Assembly (NCBI GenBank): GCA_017881985.1
Contig: JADGQH010000016.1
Span: 1-22,133 of the forward strand
Direction: 5' to 3'
Source: Chloroflexota bacterium
Lineage (GTDB): Bacteria; Chloroflexota; Limnocylindria; Limnocylindrales; CSP1-4
DNA length: 22,133 nt
Shown: piece by piece, positions 22,080-22,133 of the stretch
How the letters are laid out: each line of letters starts with the position of its first letter
Numbering within the stretch: the first letter of the stretch is position 1
Notes under the pieces: model-generated
Database searches by the model: none
Told to the model about the DNA's origin: nothing
Seen by the model: only the letters and a program-made list of their open reading frames with translations
Program-made: the position numbers and the translations under genes

Positions 22080-22133
22080 TTGCGCGTGCACGTTAGTTGA
22101 TCCGCGACACGATGGGAAGAGGGTACTTCACGA

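Noticed and set aside
21236..22096. Plus-strand Ala-rich frame opposite the zinc-ribbon gene
   Set aside because: It is the reverse reading of the Gly-rich linker codons. The zinc-ribbon Cys motifs are on the minus strand.

Overview
The window is about 22 kb of high-GC bacterial DNA, probably from a soil or freshwater Chloroflexota (Limnocylindria/Ellin6529-like) or a related actinobacterial lineage. This placement is an inference from GC-rich codon use, a Gly-rich CxxC-x17-CxxC zinc-ribbon protein, a sortase-like protein with QTSEGP in place of the TC motif, HicB/DinB-like proteins, and several genes that look leaderless (TANNNT box 6-7 nt before ATG, no Shine-Dalgarno). No rRNA, tRNA, CRISPR array, intact transposase or phage gene was seen.

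Left part (1-7.6 kb), accessory: a 5'-truncated HEPN-like protein, proline iminopeptidase (-), a membrane-anchored trypsin-like protease (-), an NTF2-like protein followed by two small charged proteins, an MFS exporter, a small alpha/beta-barrel protein and a DUF1349 protein (-). Five copies of a ~24-bp repeat (core TGTCATTGGCGCAC) lie between these genes, all in the same orientation, and none was found to the right of 6.7 kb. One copy separates each block of genes.

Middle (7.7-14.1 kb): a SnoaL-like protein, an orphan OmpR-type response regulator with an atypical receiver, an Ala-rich protein built on a 150-bp duplication, a HicB/DinB-like protein, a VOC protein, a DinB protein, a secreted CHRD/sortase-like protein (-), a DUF1801 protein and a small acidic protein. 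A near-identical 19-bp palindrome lies upstream of both the response regulator and the Ala-rich gene, which suggests a two-gene regulon.

Right (14.2-21.3 kb), the most notable part: a formate dehydrogenase locus. The catalytic molybdopterin subunit contains an in-frame UGA followed by a SECIS hairpin, so it is a selenoprotein. The N-terminal iron-sulfur part that is normally fused to it, including the [4Fe-4S] Mop domain, is a separate gene at the other end of the operon. The order is Mo/Sec subunit, NuoE-NuoF fusion, Fe-S subunit. Together they would form an NAD-linked formate dehydrogenase: formate to Mo/Sec, through the Fe-S chain to FMN and NAD. Convergent to this operon, with overlapping stop codons, is fdhD (sulfur transfer to the Mo cofactor). 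fdhD overlaps by 4 bp a PLP-dependent decarboxylase of the LysA fold whose usual catalytic Cys is Asn. The window ends with a zinc-ribbon protein (-) followed by a perfect 30-bp palindromic terminator.
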